From assembly GCF_002119685.1 (NCBI RefSeq), contig NZ_CP021108.1, positions 4,464,001 to 4,528,000 on the forward strand: a stretch of 64,000 bases of DNA, in the 5' to 3' direction. Origin of the DNA: Bordetella genomosp. 8 (GTDB lineage Bacteria; Pseudomonadota; Gammaproteobacteria; Burkholderiales; Burkholderiaceae_B). Numbering within the stretch: the stretch's first letter is position 1; the number at the start of each line of letters is the position of its first letter. The notes under the pieces were generated by a model. It was not told where the DNA came from. It worked only from the letters and a program-made list of their open reading frames with translations, and ran no database searches. Of the stretch, positions 63,647 to 64,000 are shown one piece after another. Position numbers and translations under genes: made by a program.

Positions 63647-64000
63647 GCTTCTCTCCAGGAATCGGATGCTTTCTTGGTACGGTTGCCGAGCTTGCGAACG
63701 ATCGTGTAAAGGGCTGGAGTGAATAACAGGCCAAATGCCGTCACGCCTATCATCCCAAAGAACACAGTGGTTCCTAGCGATTGACGCATTTCCGCTCCCG
63801 CACCGTGAGCTATTACAAGCGGCGCCACACCCGCGATAAAGGCAAAGGAGGTCATCAAGATCGGGCGCAGCCGCACTTGCGCAGCATGCACTGCCGCATC
63901 TTCGGCTTTGACGCCATCCTCTTCTTGCCGCTGTTTGGCGAACTCGACGATCAAGATAGCGTTCTTGGCTGCCAATCCCACCAGCACTACAAAGCCGATT
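63643..64000 (-). CDS. C-terminal end of an RND-family efflux pump (HAE-1), cut by the window edge
   Basis: The frame enters from the right edge with IGFVVLVGLAAKNAILIVEF, the conserved last-helices motif of AcrB/MexB-type pumps, followed by RLRPILMTSFAFIAGVAPLV and GMIGVTAFGLLFTPALYTIV before the stop at 63643. About 118 residues are present. It shares ATGA with the outer-membrane gene. The membrane-fusion partner must lie beyond 64000. Confidence 0.92.
   Translation of the reverse strand, partial: IGFVVLVGLAAKNAILIVEFAKQRQEEDGVKAEDAAVHAAQVRLRPILMTSFAFIAGVAPLVIAHGAGAEMRQSLGTTVFFGMIGVTAFGLLFTPALYTIVRKLGNRTKKASDSWREA

Noticed and set aside
1..64000. CRISPR array, tRNA, rRNA or phage structural genes
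   Set aside because: No evenly spaced repeat array, no cloverleaf-like tRNA sequence and no capsid, tail or terminase-type protein was seen in either strand.

Overview
The window reads as a betaproteobacterial (most likely Burkholderiales, Alcaligenaceae-like) mobile replicon or an integrated copy of one. The evidence is a conjugative-plasmid backbone over the first ~22 kb, GC-rich coding throughout, and a Bug-type (TctC) periplasmic binding protein, a family greatly expanded in Bordetella, Achromobacter and Cupriavidus. No rRNA, tRNA or CRISPR array was seen. Gene functions are assigned from protein motifs read by eye; no database search was run.

Backbone (1-22 kb). The left edge holds the tail of a reading frame followed by a perfect DnaA box and CCTGGCCC repeats, a candidate vegetative origin. 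An stbABC-like operon, a TrwB-type coupling protein and a 994-residue MobF (TrwC/TraI) relaxase-helicase follow on the + strand. On the - strand lie a toxin-antitoxin pair with its palindromic operator, a large ParB-like protein, a 49-residue protein, a glutaredoxin-like protein, SSB (with an unusual in-frame upstream domain), two methyltransferase-like proteins, a frameshifted ArdB/KlcA antirestriction gene and a decayed RadC gene. No mating-pair (type IV secretion) genes are in the window.

Cargo 1 (8-12.8 kb), between the relaxase and the toxin-antitoxin pair, is the best candidate for an undescribed system. It is a tight three-gene operon: a GHKL (Hsp90/MutL-type) ATPase with a probable PD-(D/E)XK nuclease region at its C terminus, a DNA methyltransferase with DPMAGSG and TSPPY motifs, and a protein ending in a HEPN-like domain with an R-x4-H motif. 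The architecture suggests modification-guided defence with a possible RNase arm.

Cargo 2 (23-43 kb) is a stress/envelope block: a Na+/H+-type antiporter, a PRC-barrel protein, a DUF2934 protein, two intact cold-shock genes and one decayed one, response regulators, an AI-2E family transporter and a 2795-residue cyclic beta-1,2-glucan synthase. It is interspersed with broken genes (histidine kinase, response regulator, SOS-peptidase fragment, IS3 remnant), which looks like repeated insertion and decay.

Cargo 3 (42.8-64 kb) is a catabolic/detoxification block. A TetR regulator and a five-gene - strand operon (isochorismatase-like hydrolase, DJ-1/PfpI, secreted cupin, NTF2-like protein, MFS carrier) share a candidate operator. 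A second set (RidA, ABM monooxygenase, SDR, DHA2 efflux pump, TetR, Old Yellow Enzyme, LysR) shares a different palindrome, TCTATCAnnTGATAGA, in two divergent promoter regions. Then come a Bug binding protein, an ADP-forming acyl-CoA ligase, an enoyl-CoA hydratase and a gamma-carbonic-anhydrase-like protein, resembling a CoA-dependent acid degradation route, and finally a PEP-mutase-like enzyme and an RND efflux pair cut by the window edge.
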